Shown here piece after piece: positions 8,418 to 16,735 of a stretch of 64,000 nucleotides of DNA. Numbering within the stretch: the stretch's first letter is position 1; each line of letters begins with the position of its first letter. The notes under the pieces were generated by a model. The model worked only from the letters and a program-made list of their open reading frames with translations. It did no database searches and was not told the DNA's origin. Origin of the DNA: Pseudomonas sp. Irchel 3E13 (GTDB lineage Bacteria > Pseudomonadota > Gammaproteobacteria > Pseudomonadales > Pseudomonadaceae); the NCBI RefSeq assembly GCF_900187455.1, contig NZ_FYDX01000016.1, positions 111,962-175,961 of the forward strand, in the 5' to 3' direction. The position numbers and the translations under genes were made by a program.

Positions 8418-9197
8418 TCAGATCGTCAGCGTCCAGTCGTAGTCCACGATCAGCGGCGCGTGTTGCGAGAAGCGCGGCTGGCGCGGCAGGCGTGCGCTTC
8501 GTACGAAGCGGCGCAGGCCGGGGGTCAGCAACTGGTAGTCGAAGCGATAGCCCAGGTTGAGCATCTCGGCTTGTTCGTTATCTGGCCACCAGCTGTACTG
8601 GTCGCCTTCGCGGCTGACTTCGCGCAGGGCATCGACATAGCCCATGTTGCCGACGATCTCGTCCATCCACGCGCGTTCCGGGGCGAGGAAGCCTGGCGAC
8701 TGCTGACTGTCGCGCCAGTTCTTGATGTCGAGCTTCTGCTGCGCCACGTACAGCGAGCCGCAATAGATGTATTCGCGGCGTTTGCGCCGTTGCTTGTCCA
8801 GGTACTTGGCGAAGTCGTCCATCAACTTGAACTTCTGGTTCAGGTCTTCATCGCCGTTCTGCCCGGAAGGCAGCAACAAGGTTGCAATACTGACTTTGTC
8901 GAAATCGGCCTGCAGGTAACGTCCGTAGCGGTCGGCTGTCTCGAAGCCCAGGCCGCTGATGACTGCCTTGGGCTGCAACCGCGAATAAAGTGCCACGCCG
9001 CCTTGGGCGGGTACTTCTGCGTCGCAGGCATAAAGGAAGTAGCCATCTAGCTGAAAAGCCGGGTCGTCGAGTTCAAAGGCCGAGGCGCGGGTATCCTGAA
9101 GGCAGATGACGTCGGCATTCTGAGCTTGCAGCCAGCTGAGCAAACCACGCTCGACCGCAGCCTGAATGCCATTAACGTTCACACTGATGATCCGCAT
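8418..9197 (-). CDS. crc: Catabolite repression control protein Crc (exonuclease III fold)
   Basis: A 259-residue protein of the exonuclease III/AP endonuclease fold, in the place between rph and pyrE that Crc occupies in Pseudomonas. Crc acts with Hfq to repress translation of catabolic mRNAs. Active-site positions of true ExoIII are changed: the QETK-type motif reads LQDTRA, the GDFN motif reads CGSLYVA, and the terminal SDHAP motif reads SQHAP. This loss supports Crc rather than a nuclease. The start MRIISVNVNGIQ is preferred over a four-codon longer frame. It is divergent from pyrE, with 81 bases between them. Confidence 0.93.
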   Translation of the reverse strand: MRIISVNVNGIQAAVERGLLSWLQAQNADVICLQDTRASAFELDDPAFQLDGYFLYACDAEVPAQGGVALYSRLQPKAVISGLGFETADRYGRYLQADFDKVSIATLLLPSGQNGDEDLNQKFKLMDDFAKYLDKQRRKRREYIYCGSLYVAQQKLDIKNWRDSQQSPGFLAPERAWMDEIVGNMGYVDALREVSREGDQYSWWPDNEQAEMLNLGYRFDYQLLTPGLRRFVRSARLPRQPRFSQHAPLIVDYDWTLTI

Positions 9198-9278
9198 AAA
9201 TGGCCCCAAAAATCACGTGCGTGTATGATACCCGAGCTCTACTCAATTAGCTAAATCCGTGGTAATCCGGGACTCTTC

Positions 9279-9920
9279 ATGCAGCCGTATCAGCGCGACT
9301 TCATTCGTTTTGCCATCGATCGCGGGGTTCTGCGCTTCGGTGAGTTCACTCTCAAGTCGGGTCGTACCAGCCCGTATTTCTTCAATGCCGGCTTGTTCAA
9401 CAGTGGCTCGGCCCTGGCCCAGCTCGGACGTTTCTATGCGGCGGCGATCGTCGACAGCAAGATCCCGTTCGATGTTCTGTTCGGCCCGGCCTACAAGGGT
9501 ATCCCCCTTGCCGCGGCGACCGCGGTGGCCCTGGCCGAGCAGCACCAGCTTGACGTGCCGTGGTGCTTCAACCGCAAGGAAGCCAAGGACCACGGCGAAG
9601 GCGGCAGCCTGGTGGGCGCGGCGCTGACGGGCGAGGTGCTGATCATCGACGACGTGATCACCGCAGGTACCGCGATCCGCGAAGTCATGCAGATCATCCA
9701 GGGCCAGCAGGCCAAGGCCGCTGGGGTGCTGATCGCGTTGAACCGCCAGGAGCGCGGCAACGGCGAGCTGTCGGCGATCCAGGAAGTGGAACGCGACTTC
9801 GGCATTCCGGTGGTCAGCATCGTTTCCCTGACTCAGGTCCTTGAGTTCCTTGCCGACGATCCGGCGCTCAAGCAGCACCTGCCGGCAGTGGAAGCCTACC
9901 GCGCCCAATTCGGCGTCTGA
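9279..9920 (+). CDS. pyrE: Orotate phosphoribosyltransferase
   Basis: A 213-residue enzyme that makes OMP from orotate and PRPP in pyrimidine synthesis. The type I phosphoribosyltransferase PRPP motif is clear in VLIIDDVITAGTAI, and the orotate-binding region FTLKSGRTSPYFFNAGLF lies near the N-terminus. Other blocks, such as FGPAYKGIPLAAATAVAL, are intact. Length is normal for the gammaproteobacterial enzyme. An overlapping TATGAT/TATCAT pair at 9224-9230 could serve as -10 for pyrE and for the divergent crc, but no good -35 was found. Confidence 0.97.
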   Translation: MQPYQRDFIRFAIDRGVLRFGEFTLKSGRTSPYFFNAGLFNSGSALAQLGRFYAAAIVDSKIPFDVLFGPAYKGIPLAAATAVALAEQHQLDVPWCFNRKEAKDHGEGGSLVGAALTGEVLIIDDVITAGTAIREVMQIIQGQQAKAAGVLIALNRQERGNGELSAIQEVERDFGIPVVSIVSLTQVLEFLADDPALKQHLPAVEAYRAQFGV

Positions 9921-9957
9921 AATGAAAACGGGCCGCTTCAAGCGGCCCGTTTTCATT
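9921..9957. terminator. Bidirectional terminator with an 18-bp perfect stem between pyrE and the lipoprotein operon
   Basis: The inverted repeat has two 18-base arms (9921-9938 and 9940-9957) around a single C. The core GGGCCGCTT/AAGCGGCCC is followed on both strands by a run of T. It begins one base after the pyrE stop and ends four bases before the 3' end of the convergent DUF799 gene. Confidence 0.9.
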
Positions 9958-9961
9958 TGGC

Positions 9962-10627
9962 TCAGTCTTTTCCGTAGTTCGGCGAGCGGGGGCCGTAGAG
10001 GATGCCGCCGTTCTTGTACGGCGTCAGCAGACGGGCACCGGTGATCCCGGCAATCGGGTAGCCGGCATCGTCCTGCACGCTGCTGATGATCTGATTGACC
10101 GCAGCGGTGATCAGCAGGCCGATAATCCCGCCTCCGCTGTTGTTCTGATTCTCCTGGCTCGAGGCCGTGGCCGCACCGGTCCACAGGGTCTTGCCGCTGC
10201 GCAGGTCGACCAGGCTGGCCTTGGCCGTCACGATGGTTGCGCTGCTGATGACCATGTAACGCGTGCCATAGTCACTCACGGTGACATACAGCGCCGCGTC
10301 CGCACCGAAGATGTCGTGCAGCTTGTTGGTGGGCAACTGGTGGATGTCGCTGGGCGTGGTCATGCCGTTCTGACGGAAGGTCTCATCAACCAGCGCCACC
10401 GGCAGCACGTAATACCCGGCTTCGGCCAGCGGATAGGTCACGTTCGACAGCATGCTGTAGGTCGCCTTCACATCCGGCGACTCGTTCAGCGGCGGCAGGA
10501 TGAGAATCGAGCGCGGGTTGGCCTGCTTGTATTCCGAGTAATCGACGCTCTTTTGCTGGTGAGCGCAGCCGGCGAACAGCGCGAGGATGCAGGCGCTCGC
10601 CGCCAGTTTGAACAGACGCTGGATCAT
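9962..10627 (-). CDS. DUF799 / GNA1162-type lipoprotein
   Basis: A 221-residue predicted lipoprotein. The signal peptide ends in the lipobox FAGC with Cys21 as the lipidation site, and the mature protein fits the DUF799 (GNA1162-like) family, with PRSILILPPLNESPDVKATY and the DAALYVTVSDYGTRYMV segment. It is the last gene of a three-lipoprotein operon and overlaps the DUF4810 gene by 4 bases (ATGA). The trio with a CsgG-like protein recurs in proteobacteria and is likely an outer-membrane or periplasmic assembly. The biochemical role is not known to me. Confidence 0.85.
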   Translation of the reverse strand: MIQRLFKLAASACILALFAGCAHQQKSVDYSEYKQANPRSILILPPLNESPDVKATYSMLSNVTYPLAEAGYYVLPVALVDETFRQNGMTTPSDIHQLPTNKLHDIFGADAALYVTVSDYGTRYMVISSATIVTAKASLVDLRSGKTLWTGAATASSQENQNNSGGGIIGLLITAAVNQIISSVQDDAGYPIAGITGARLLTPYKNGGILYGPRSPNYGKD

Positions 10628-10995
10628 TGTTTGGCCACTCCCTGGCGTGCGTTTTTCAGCAGAAAGTCCATGTAGGCCGCCGATTCAGGGAACAGCGCTT
10701 TCTCGGTCTGGAACTGCTGGACCATCTGATCATCCTTGCCGAGGCTCGAATACAGCAGGCCAAGCTGGGCGTGGTAGCCCGGAGGAACGGCGCCGTTCTT
10801 GGCGCGAATTTTCTGCAGATCACCTTCCAGTGCTTCGACCTGCGCTTCTTTCGACTCGCCCTTGAAGTACTGATAGACCTGCGGTTGGTAGCCTTCCCAC
10901 TGATACAGGGTTTTCGGCCCGGTGCAGCCGGACAGCAGGATGCTGCCCAGCAGAACGCCGGCGACTGCGCGCCAGCTCAGGGTTGCCGTACTCAT
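10624..10995 (-). CDS. DUF4810 lipoprotein
   Basis: A 123-residue lipoprotein with signal peptide and lipobox LSGC (Cys24), followed by LYQWEGYQPQVYQYFKGES, a segment characteristic of the DUF4810 family. The mature part is largely helical with TPR-like character (AQLGLLYSSLGKDDQMVQQF). It lies between the CsgG-like and DUF799 genes, 27 bases from the former and overlapping the latter by 4 bases, so the three products are probably made in step and act together. No enzyme motif is visible. Confidence 0.85.
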   Translation of the reverse strand: MSTATLSWRAVAGVLLGSILLSGCTGPKTLYQWEGYQPQVYQYFKGESKEAQVEALEGDLQKIRAKNGAVPPGYHAQLGLLYSSLGKDDQMVQQFQTEKALFPESAAYMDFLLKNARQGVAKQ

Positions 10996-11022
10996 TACGG
11001 TTCGTCCTTGTGCGTAGAGTCT

Positions 11023-11703
11023 TTAAGGGGTGACAGGTTTCCAGGCGCCGCTTTCCACGGCGTCGACCAGCTTGTTCACGGCTTCGCGCATGGCCAGGTC
11101 GAGCACCTTGCCATTGAGCGTCGAGTCGTAGCTGGCAGTACCGCCGAAACCGATGATTTCGCGGTTGGACAGGGCGTACTCGCCCGCGCCCTGGCTGGAA
11201 TAGACCACTTCGGAGGTGCTGATGTTGACGATGTTCAGCGCAACCTTGGCGTAGGCGATCTGGGTCTTGCCGCGACCGAGGATGCCGAAGAGCTGATGGT
11301 CGCCGACTTCCTTGCGACCGAATTCGGTCACATCACCGGTCACCACGTAATCCGCACCTTTCAGACGCTGGGCCTGGCCTTTGATAGCCGCTTCCTGCTG
11401 GATCTCGCTCATGTTGTCGCGGTCCAGCACGTTGAAGCGATTGGTCTGCTGCAGGTGGGTGATGAGGATGGTCTTCGCCTGACCGCCGAGACGGTCGATG
11501 CCGTCGGAGAAGATGCCGCGCATGTAGCTGGAGCGGTTGTCGAACTTGCCGACCGCGATAGGCGCACGCACACCGCTATAGGGGCGGCTGACGCTTTCGA
11601 CCTGCTGCACGGCGACCGCTCTGGATGTTTCTGTTGCACAACCTGCCAACGACCCGAAAGCGATGGCGGCTGCCAGCACGAGTCCATGTGAAGCATATTT
11701 CAC
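11023..11703 (-). CDS. CsgG/HfaB-family outer-membrane lipoprotein
   Basis: A 226-residue CsgG-like lipoprotein. Translation is assigned to a GTG at 11701-11703, preceded by GGGAGA, because it gives a normal signal peptide with lipobox LAGC (Cys22); the longer open frame adds 25 unrelated residues. The CsgG-type domain includes RAPIAVGKFDNRS, the DYVVTGDVTEFGRKE strand and a C-terminal amphipathic helix. CsgG proper forms the curli secretion channel, but no curli genes are present here and the C-terminal region is short. This is therefore one of the CsgG paralogues paired with DUF4810 and DUF799 lipoproteins; function uncertain. Confidence 0.87.
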   Translation of the reverse strand: MKYASHGLVLAAAIAFGSLAGCATETSRAVAVQQVESVSRPYSGVRAPIAVGKFDNRSSYMRGIFSDGIDRLGGQAKTILITHLQQTNRFNVLDRDNMSEIQQEAAIKGQAQRLKGADYVVTGDVTEFGRKEVGDHQLFGILGRGKTQIAYAKVALNIVNISTSEVVYSSQGAGEYALSNREIIGFGGTASYDSTLNGKVLDLAMREAVNKLVDAVESGAWKPVTP

Positions 11704-11751
11704 GCTGTTTCTCCCAAATAAACACAGAAAACGGTTCAAGCGATCATGAAA

Positions 11752-11773
11752 AAGCCCGCCTGGTAGCGGGCTT
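11752..11773 (-). terminator. Intrinsic terminator after argB
   Basis: The stem AAGCCCGC/GCGGGCTT (11752-11759 and 11766-11773) has a 6-base loop. On the reverse strand it is followed by a T run, and it lies 15 bases after the argB stop, upstream of the CsgG-like operon. Confidence 0.85.
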
Positions 11774-11787
11774 CTCATTGAAAGGTA

Positions 11788-12696
11788 TTACTGACGCGGC
11801 TTGCGATTGGTGATCAGGGTGCCCACGCCGCTGTCGGTGAAGATTTCCAGCAGAACGGCGTTCGGTACGCGACCGTCGATGATGTGCGAGCTGTGCACGC
11901 CGCCCTGGACCGCTTCCAGTGCGCAACGGATCTTCGGCAGCATGCCGCCGTAGATGGTGCCGTCGGCGATCAGGCTATCGACCTGCTCGGTGCTCAGGCC
12001 GGTCAACACGGTGCCTTGCTTGTCCATCAGGCCGGCGATGTTGGTCAGCAACATCAGCTTCTCGGCTTTCAGGGCCTCGGCGACCTTGCCGGCAACCAGG
12101 TCGGCGTTGATGTTGTAGGACTCGCCATTCGGGCCCACGCCGATGGGCGCGATGACCGGGATGAAGTCACCCTTGACCAGCATGTTCAGCAGGTCGGTGT
12201 TAACGCCAACGACTTCGCCGACGTGGCCGATGTCGATGATTTCCGGCGTGGTCATTTCCGGGGTCTGACGGGTGACGGTGAGCTTTTTCGCACGGATCAG
12301 CTCAGCGTCCTTGCCGGTCAGGCCGATGGCGCTGCCGCCGTGACGGTTGATCAGGTTGACGATGTCCTTGTTCACCTGGCCGCCGAGAACCATCTCCACC
12401 ACGTCCATGGTCTGGGCGTCGGTGACGCGCATGCCATCGACGAAACGGCTTTCGATCGACAGGCGCTTGAGCAGGTCACCGATCTGCGGGCCACCACCGT
12501 GGACGACCACCGGGTTGATGCCGACGGCCTTCATCAGGACCACGTCGCGCGCGAAGCCGGTTTTCAGCTCCTCGCTTTCCATCGCGTTGCCGCCGTACTT
12601 GATCACCAGGGTCTTGCCGACAAAGCGTCGGATGTAAGGCAGCGCTTCGGACAGTACCTGGGCGACATGGGTAGCGGCATCGCGATCGAGGGTCAT
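11788..12696 (-). CDS. argB: Acetylglutamate kinase
   Basis: A 302-residue enzyme phosphorylating N-acetylglutamate in arginine biosynthesis. The amino acid kinase fold is shown by LVIKYGGNAM (ATP-site lysine and glycine loop), PVVVHGGGPQIGDLL (substrate loop) and INADLVAGKVAEAL near the middle. The C-terminal LEIFTDSGVGTLI is typical. The start MTLDRDAATHVAQ is preferred over the 7-codon longer frame. The N-terminal helix of about 25 residues before the kinase core is seen in arginine-sensitive hexameric NAGKs. It lies 30 bases after algC on the same strand. Confidence 0.96.
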   Translation of the reverse strand: MTLDRDAATHVAQVLSEALPYIRRFVGKTLVIKYGGNAMESEELKTGFARDVVLMKAVGINPVVVHGGGPQIGDLLKRLSIESRFVDGMRVTDAQTMDVVEMVLGGQVNKDIVNLINRHGGSAIGLTGKDAELIRAKKLTVTRQTPEMTTPEIIDIGHVGEVVGVNTDLLNMLVKGDFIPVIAPIGVGPNGESYNINADLVAGKVAEALKAEKLMLLTNIAGLMDKQGTVLTGLSTEQVDSLIADGTIYGGMLPKIRCALEAVQGGVHSSHIIDGRVPNAVLLEIFTDSGVGTLITNRKPRQ

Positions 12697-12726
12697 GCAG
12701 GGCTCCAGTTGGAACAAGTGGTTCGG

Positions 12727-14124
12727 TCAGAACGGTAGTTGCAGGTCAGGGGCAACGCGCTTGAGTTGCGCGTGGAATATAGCCTTGATTCGCTGCAGTT
12801 CGGCTTCGTTGTCGGCCTCGAAACGCAGCACCAGTACCGGTGTGGTATTGGACGCGCGGACCAGGCCCCAGCCGTGGGGATAATCGACTCTCACACCGTC
12901 GATGGTGGTCAGGTCGGCTTTGCCCCAGTCGGCGTCGCGTTGCAGTGCATCAATGATGGCGAATTTACTCTCGTCGGTCACATCAATGTTGATTTCCGGT
13001 GTGGAAATATCATTCGGGAAGCCTGCGAACAGGGTTTCGGCGTCCAGTGCGGACTTGCTGAGGATCTCCAGCAAACGCGCGGCACTGTAGATGCCGTCGT
13101 CGAAACCGAACCAGCGTTCCTTGATGAAGATGTGCCCGCTCATCTCACCGGCGAGCAGTGCGCCGGTTTCCTTCATTTTCTTCTTGATCAGCGAGTGGCC
13201 GGTCTTCCACATCCGCGAGCGGCCGCCGTATTCGGCGATCAGCGGGGTCAGGCGGCGGGTGCATTTGACGTCGAAGATGATCTCGGCGCCGGGGTTGCGG
13301 GCCAGTACGTCCTGGGCGAAAAGCATCAGCAGGCGGTCCGGGTAGACGATGCTGCCGGTGTTGGTCACCACGCCGACGCGGTCGCCGTCGCCGTCGAAGG
13401 CCAGGCCGAGGTCGGCGCCGGTTTCCTTGACCTTGGCAATCAGGTCCACCAGGTTTTCCGGTTTGCCCGGGTCCGGGTGATGGTTGGGGAAGTTGCCGTC
13501 GACCTCGCAGAACAGCGGGATGACCTCGCAGTTCAGCGCTTCGATCAGTTGCGGGGCGTTGACGCCGGCGGCGCCGTTACCGCAGTCCACTACCACTTTC
13601 AGGCGCTTGGCGAGCTTGATGTCACCGACGATTTGCTGGTGGTAGCGAGGAAGGATGTCGACTTTTTCGACCTTGCCTTCACCGCGGCTCAGGTCGTTGG
13701 TTTTCAGTCGGGTCAGCAGCGCCTGGATCTGTTCGTTGGCCAGGGTGTCGCCGGCGATGACGATCTTGAAACCGTTGTAGTTCGGCGGGTTGTGGCTGCC
13801 GGTGAGCATCACGCCGGATTTGCCGGCGAGCACGTTGGCGGCGTAGTACAGCGCGGGTGTCGGCACCAGGCCGACATCGCTGACCTGGCAACCGGCATCG
13901 AGCAGCCCCTGGATCAGCCGTTCCACCAGCATCGGTCCGGACAGGCGGCCGTCGCGGCCAACCGACACGTTCGGTTCCCCCTGGGCCAGGCTCTGTGCAC
14001 CGATGGCGCGTCCAATCCAATAAGCCGTTTCGGCGTGCAGGGTATCTCCCACGACACCACGGATATCGTAGGCGCGGAAAATGCTGTCAGGCAGTGCGGG
14101 GATCAGTTGGGCCATATCGTTCAT
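12727..14124 (-). CDS. algC: Phosphomannomutase/phosphoglucomutase AlgC
   Basis: A 465-residue alpha-D-phosphohexomutase that interconverts 1- and 6-phosphates of mannose and glucose for alginate, LPS and rhamnolipid precursors. The phosphoserine loop VMLTGSHNPPNYNGFK, the metal-binding loop LAFDGDGDRVGVV, the sugar-binding loop GEMSGHIFIKERW and the phosphate loop VRASNTTPVLVLRFE are all present. Length is close to that of P. aeruginosa AlgC. The ATG at 14122-14124 with upstream TGGAGT is chosen; an 18-codon longer frame is unlikely. It lies in the coaBC-dut-algC-argB line. Confidence 0.96.
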   Translation of the reverse strand: MNDMAQLIPALPDSIFRAYDIRGVVGDTLHAETAYWIGRAIGAQSLAQGEPNVSVGRDGRLSGPMLVERLIQGLLDAGCQVSDVGLVPTPALYYAANVLAGKSGVMLTGSHNPPNYNGFKIVIAGDTLANEQIQALLTRLKTNDLSRGEGKVEKVDILPRYHQQIVGDIKLAKRLKVVVDCGNGAAGVNAPQLIEALNCEVIPLFCEVDGNFPNHHPDPGKPENLVDLIAKVKETGADLGLAFDGDGDRVGVVTNTGSIVYPDRLLMLFAQDVLARNPGAEIIFDVKCTRRLTPLIAEYGGRSRMWKTGHSLIKKKMKETGALLAGEMSGHIFIKERWFGFDDGIYSAARLLEILSKSALDAETLFAGFPNDISTPEINIDVTDESKFAIIDALQRDADWGKADLTTIDGVRVDYPHGWGLVRASNTTPVLVLRFEADNEAELQRIKAIFHAQLKRVAPDLQLPF

Positions 14125-14226
14125 CACGGAACTCCAGTCTCGATGGCTTTCGGGCGTGTGGAACGCTTGGACGGCCATTTTGCCGGAGAGTTCGCCCCCG
14201 GCATGGATCCGGGGGCGATCAGGGGA

Positions 14227-14682
14227 TCATTGGCTACCGGAGTGACCGAAGCCGCCAGCACCGCGTTGGCTCTCGTCGAAGGCCTCGACGATGTCGAAAT
14301 GAGCCTGTACCACCGGCACCAGGACGAGTTGCGCGATGCGCTCGCCGACGGTGATGGTGAAGGCGTTCTGGCCGCGGTTCCAGCAGGAGACCATCAGTTC
14401 GCCCTGGTAGTCGGAATCGATCAGACCGACCAGGTTGCCCAGCACGATGCCGTGTTTGTGGCCGAGGCCCGAGCGCGGCAGGATCAGCGCCGCCAGGCCC
14501 GGGTCGCCGATGTAAATCGACAGGCCGGTGGGGATCAGCAGGGTCTGGCCCGGCTCCAGGACAGTGTCTTCCTTGAGCATGGCGCGCAGGTCGAGACCGG
14601 CCGAGCCTGGGGTGGCGTACTGCGGCAGCGGGAATTCGCCGCCGATGCGTGGATCGAGAATCTTGGCTTGCAGAGCGTGCAT
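14227..14682 (-). CDS. dut: dUTP diphosphatase
   Basis: A 151-residue trimeric dUTPase that hydrolyses dUTP to dUMP, keeping uracil out of DNA and feeding thymidylate synthesis. The five family motifs are visible: PGSAGLDLRA, PRSGLGHKHGIVLGN, GLIDSDYQGELMVS, FTITVGERIAQLVLVPV and the C-terminal RGAGGFGHSG arm. The start MHALQAKILDP follows the coaBC stop by five bases; a three-codon longer frame would overlap coaBC. The gene order coaBC-dut-algC is as in P. aeruginosa. Confidence 0.97.
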   Translation of the reverse strand: MHALQAKILDPRIGGEFPLPQYATPGSAGLDLRAMLKEDTVLEPGQTLLIPTGLSIYIGDPGLAALILPRSGLGHKHGIVLGNLVGLIDSDYQGELMVSCWNRGQNAFTITVGERIAQLVLVPVVQAHFDIVEAFDESQRGAGGFGHSGSQ

Positions 14683-14687
14683 TTGGG

Positions 14688-15896
14688 TCAAACCTGGTTG
14701 AGGCGTTCGGCGATGAAGGCGACCAACTGGCGGGCGATCTTGCCCTTGCTGGTCTGCGCGAACAGGGTTTCATGGAGCTGCCGGTCGATCACGCTGCAGG
14801 CGTTTTCCTCGCTGTTGAAGCCAATGCTGGGGTTGGCCACGTCATTGGCGACGATCAGGTCGAGGTTCTTGTCCTTGAGCTTGCGTGCGGCGTAATCGAG
14901 CAGGTGTTCGGTCTCGGCGGCGAAGCCAACGCTGAACGGACGGTCCGGACGGGTGGCAATGGTGGCCAGGATGTCCGGGTTGCGCACCATCTGCAGCAGC
15001 AGGCCGTCACCGGTCGTAGGGTCTTTCTTGAGTTTTTGCGGGGCGACGACTTCCGGACGGTAGTCGGCGACTGCGGCCGAAGCGATGAACAGGTCGCAGG
15101 GAATCGCCGCTTCGCAGGCCGCGAGCATGTCGCGGGCGCTGACCACATCGATCCGGGTGACCCGGTCAGGCGTCGGCAGGTGCACCGGGCCGGTGACCAG
15201 GGTCACCCGTGCGCCGGCTTCGGCCGCGGCTTCGGCGAGGGCGAAGCCCATCTTGCCGGAGCTGTGGTTGGTGATGTAGCGCACCGGGTCGATGTTTTCC
15301 TGGGTCGGGCCGGCGGTGATCAGCACATGCTTGCCGGTCAGCGACTGGCGCTGGAAGCACTCGGCGGCGGACCAGGCCAGGTCGCTGGCCTCGAGCATGC
15401 GGCCCAGGCCGACGTCGCCGCAGGCCTGGCTGCCCGAGGCCGGGCCGAAGACCTGGATCGAGCGGCTTTGCAGGGTTTCGAGGTTGGCCTGGGTGGCCGG
15501 GTCGCGCCACATGGCCTGGTTCATGGCCGGGGCCACGGCGACCGTGGCGTCGGTGGCCAGCACCAGGGTGGTCAGCAGATCGTCGGCCACGCCTTGGGCC
15601 AGGCGAGCGATGAGATCGGCGGTGGCTGGTGCAATCAGCACCAGATCGGCCCACTTGGCCAGTTCGATGTGGCCCATCGCCGCTTCGGCAGCCGGATCCA
15701 ATAGGTCCATGTGCACGGGGTGCCCGGAGAGGGCTTGCATGGTCAGGGGGGTGATGAATTCAGCACCGCCACGGGTCATGACCACGCGCACCTGGGCGCC
15801 GTGTTCCAGAAGTCGGCGAACCAGCTCGGCGCTCTTGTAGGCGGCGATGCCGCCGCCGACGCCGAGAACGATGCGTTTCCGATACAGCCGCTGCAT
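14688..15896 (-). CDS. coaBC: Bifunctional phosphopantothenoylcysteine decarboxylase/phosphopantothenate-cysteine ligase
   Basis: A 402-residue two-domain coenzyme A enzyme. The N-terminal half is the FMN-dependent decarboxylase (CoaC): VLGVGGGIAAYKSAELVRRL, the SGHPVHMDLL region with its histidine, and VAPAMNQAMW. The C-terminal half is the CTP-dependent ligase (CoaB): ITAGPTQENIDPVRYITNHS and GFAAETEHLLDYAARKLKDK. The start MQRLYRKRIVLG is chosen over a 36-codon longer frame because it matches the family N-terminus and length. It is divergent from radC. Confidence 0.96.
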   Translation of the reverse strand: MQRLYRKRIVLGVGGGIAAYKSAELVRRLLEHGAQVRVVMTRGGAEFITPLTMQALSGHPVHMDLLDPAAEAAMGHIELAKWADLVLIAPATADLIARLAQGVADDLLTTLVLATDATVAVAPAMNQAMWRDPATQANLETLQSRSIQVFGPASGSQACGDVGLGRMLEASDLAWSAAECFQRQSLTGKHVLITAGPTQENIDPVRYITNHSSGKMGFALAEAAAEAGARVTLVTGPVHLPTPDRVTRIDVVSARDMLAACEAAIPCDLFIASAAVADYRPEVVAPQKLKKDPTTGDGLLLQMVRNPDILATIATRPDRPFSVGFAAETEHLLDYAARKLKDKNLDLIVANDVANPSIGFNSEENACSVIDRQLHETLFAQTSKGKIARQLVAFIAERLNQV

Positions 15897-16045
15897 AGGC
15901 CTGCCTTTTTCCGATGAGGGTTTGCGCGCAACGCCAACGCCTCCCCAGGCCGGATCGCTGCGCAAAAAGTGGCCGCTAAGATAGCACAGGGCTGCTCCCT
16001 GCAAGAGCGCCGGGAGCAGTAACGGACAGACAGAGGGAAATTGTC

Positions 16046-16735
16046 ATGAGTATCAGGGACTGGCCTGTGTTGGAACGACCACGGGAAAAGCTGTTGGGAC
16101 AAGGCGCGGCTAGCCTCTCCGATGCGGAGTTGCTGGCTATTTTTCTGCGGACGGGAGTGCGGGGACGCAGTGCGGTGGACCTGGCCCGGGACCTGTTGAA
16201 CCGCTTCGGCGGGCTGCGGGGTTTGCTGGAGGCGGACCAACCGTGCTTCAACAAGCAACTGGGGCTGGGGCCGGCCAAGTACGCCCAGTTACAGGCGGTG
16301 ATGGAAATGGCGCGGCGTCATCTGGGCGAGCACCTCAGTCGCAGTTCGGCACTGGAAAACCCGGCGGGTGTTCGGGCCTATCTCCAGGCGCAATTGAGGC
16401 ACGAGCAGCATGAGGTGTTCGGCTGCCTTTTTCTCGATACCAAGCACCGTCCGCTGGGGTTCGAGGCACTGTTTCAAGGCTCGATCGACAGCGCCAACGT
16501 CTATCCGCGGCAGGTGCTCAAGCGAGCTCTGGCGCGCAATGCGGCGGCATTGATCCTGTGTCACAACCATCCTTCCGGGAACCCCGAGCCGAGTCAGGCC
16601 GACATTCGCCTGACCCATCGGCTCAAGGAAGCGCTGGAAATGATCGATGTGCGCGTGCTCGACCACTTCATCATCGGCGACGGCGAACCGCTGTCGATGC
16701 GCGAGCACGGCTGCTTCTTCAACGATCCACCTTGA
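16046..16735 (+). CDS. radC: RadC family JAB-domain protein
   Basis: A 229-residue RadC (YeeS/UPF0758) protein. The N-terminal half has helix-hairpin-helix-like character (SLSDAELLAIFLRTGVRGRS and LGPAKYAQLQAVMEMA), and the C-terminal JAB/MPN domain carries the metal-binding motif CHNHPSGNPEPSQAD. The family was named for a DNA-repair phenotype, but its activity is not established. It is divergent from coaBC, as in other pseudomonads. Its last 17 bases overlap the 3' end of the convergent solute-binding protein gene, with no terminator between them. Confidence 0.94.
   Translation: MSIRDWPVLERPREKLLGQGAASLSDAELLAIFLRTGVRGRSAVDLARDLLNRFGGLRGLLEADQPCFNKQLGLGPAKYAQLQAVMEMARRHLGEHLSRSSALENPAGVRAYLQAQLRHEQHEVFGCLFLDTKHRPLGFEALFQGSIDSANVYPRQVLKRALARNAAALILCHNHPSGNPEPSQADIRLTHRLKEALEMIDVRVLDHFIIGDGEPLSMREHGCFFNDPP

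Noticed and set aside
8418..9197. Annotation as exodeoxyribonuclease III
   Set aside because: Catalytic motifs are changed and the location between rph and pyrE is that of Crc.
12739..14895. 718-codon forward open frame
   Set aside because: Antisense to algC and dut, with no motifs; the conserved genes on the other strand explain the stretch.
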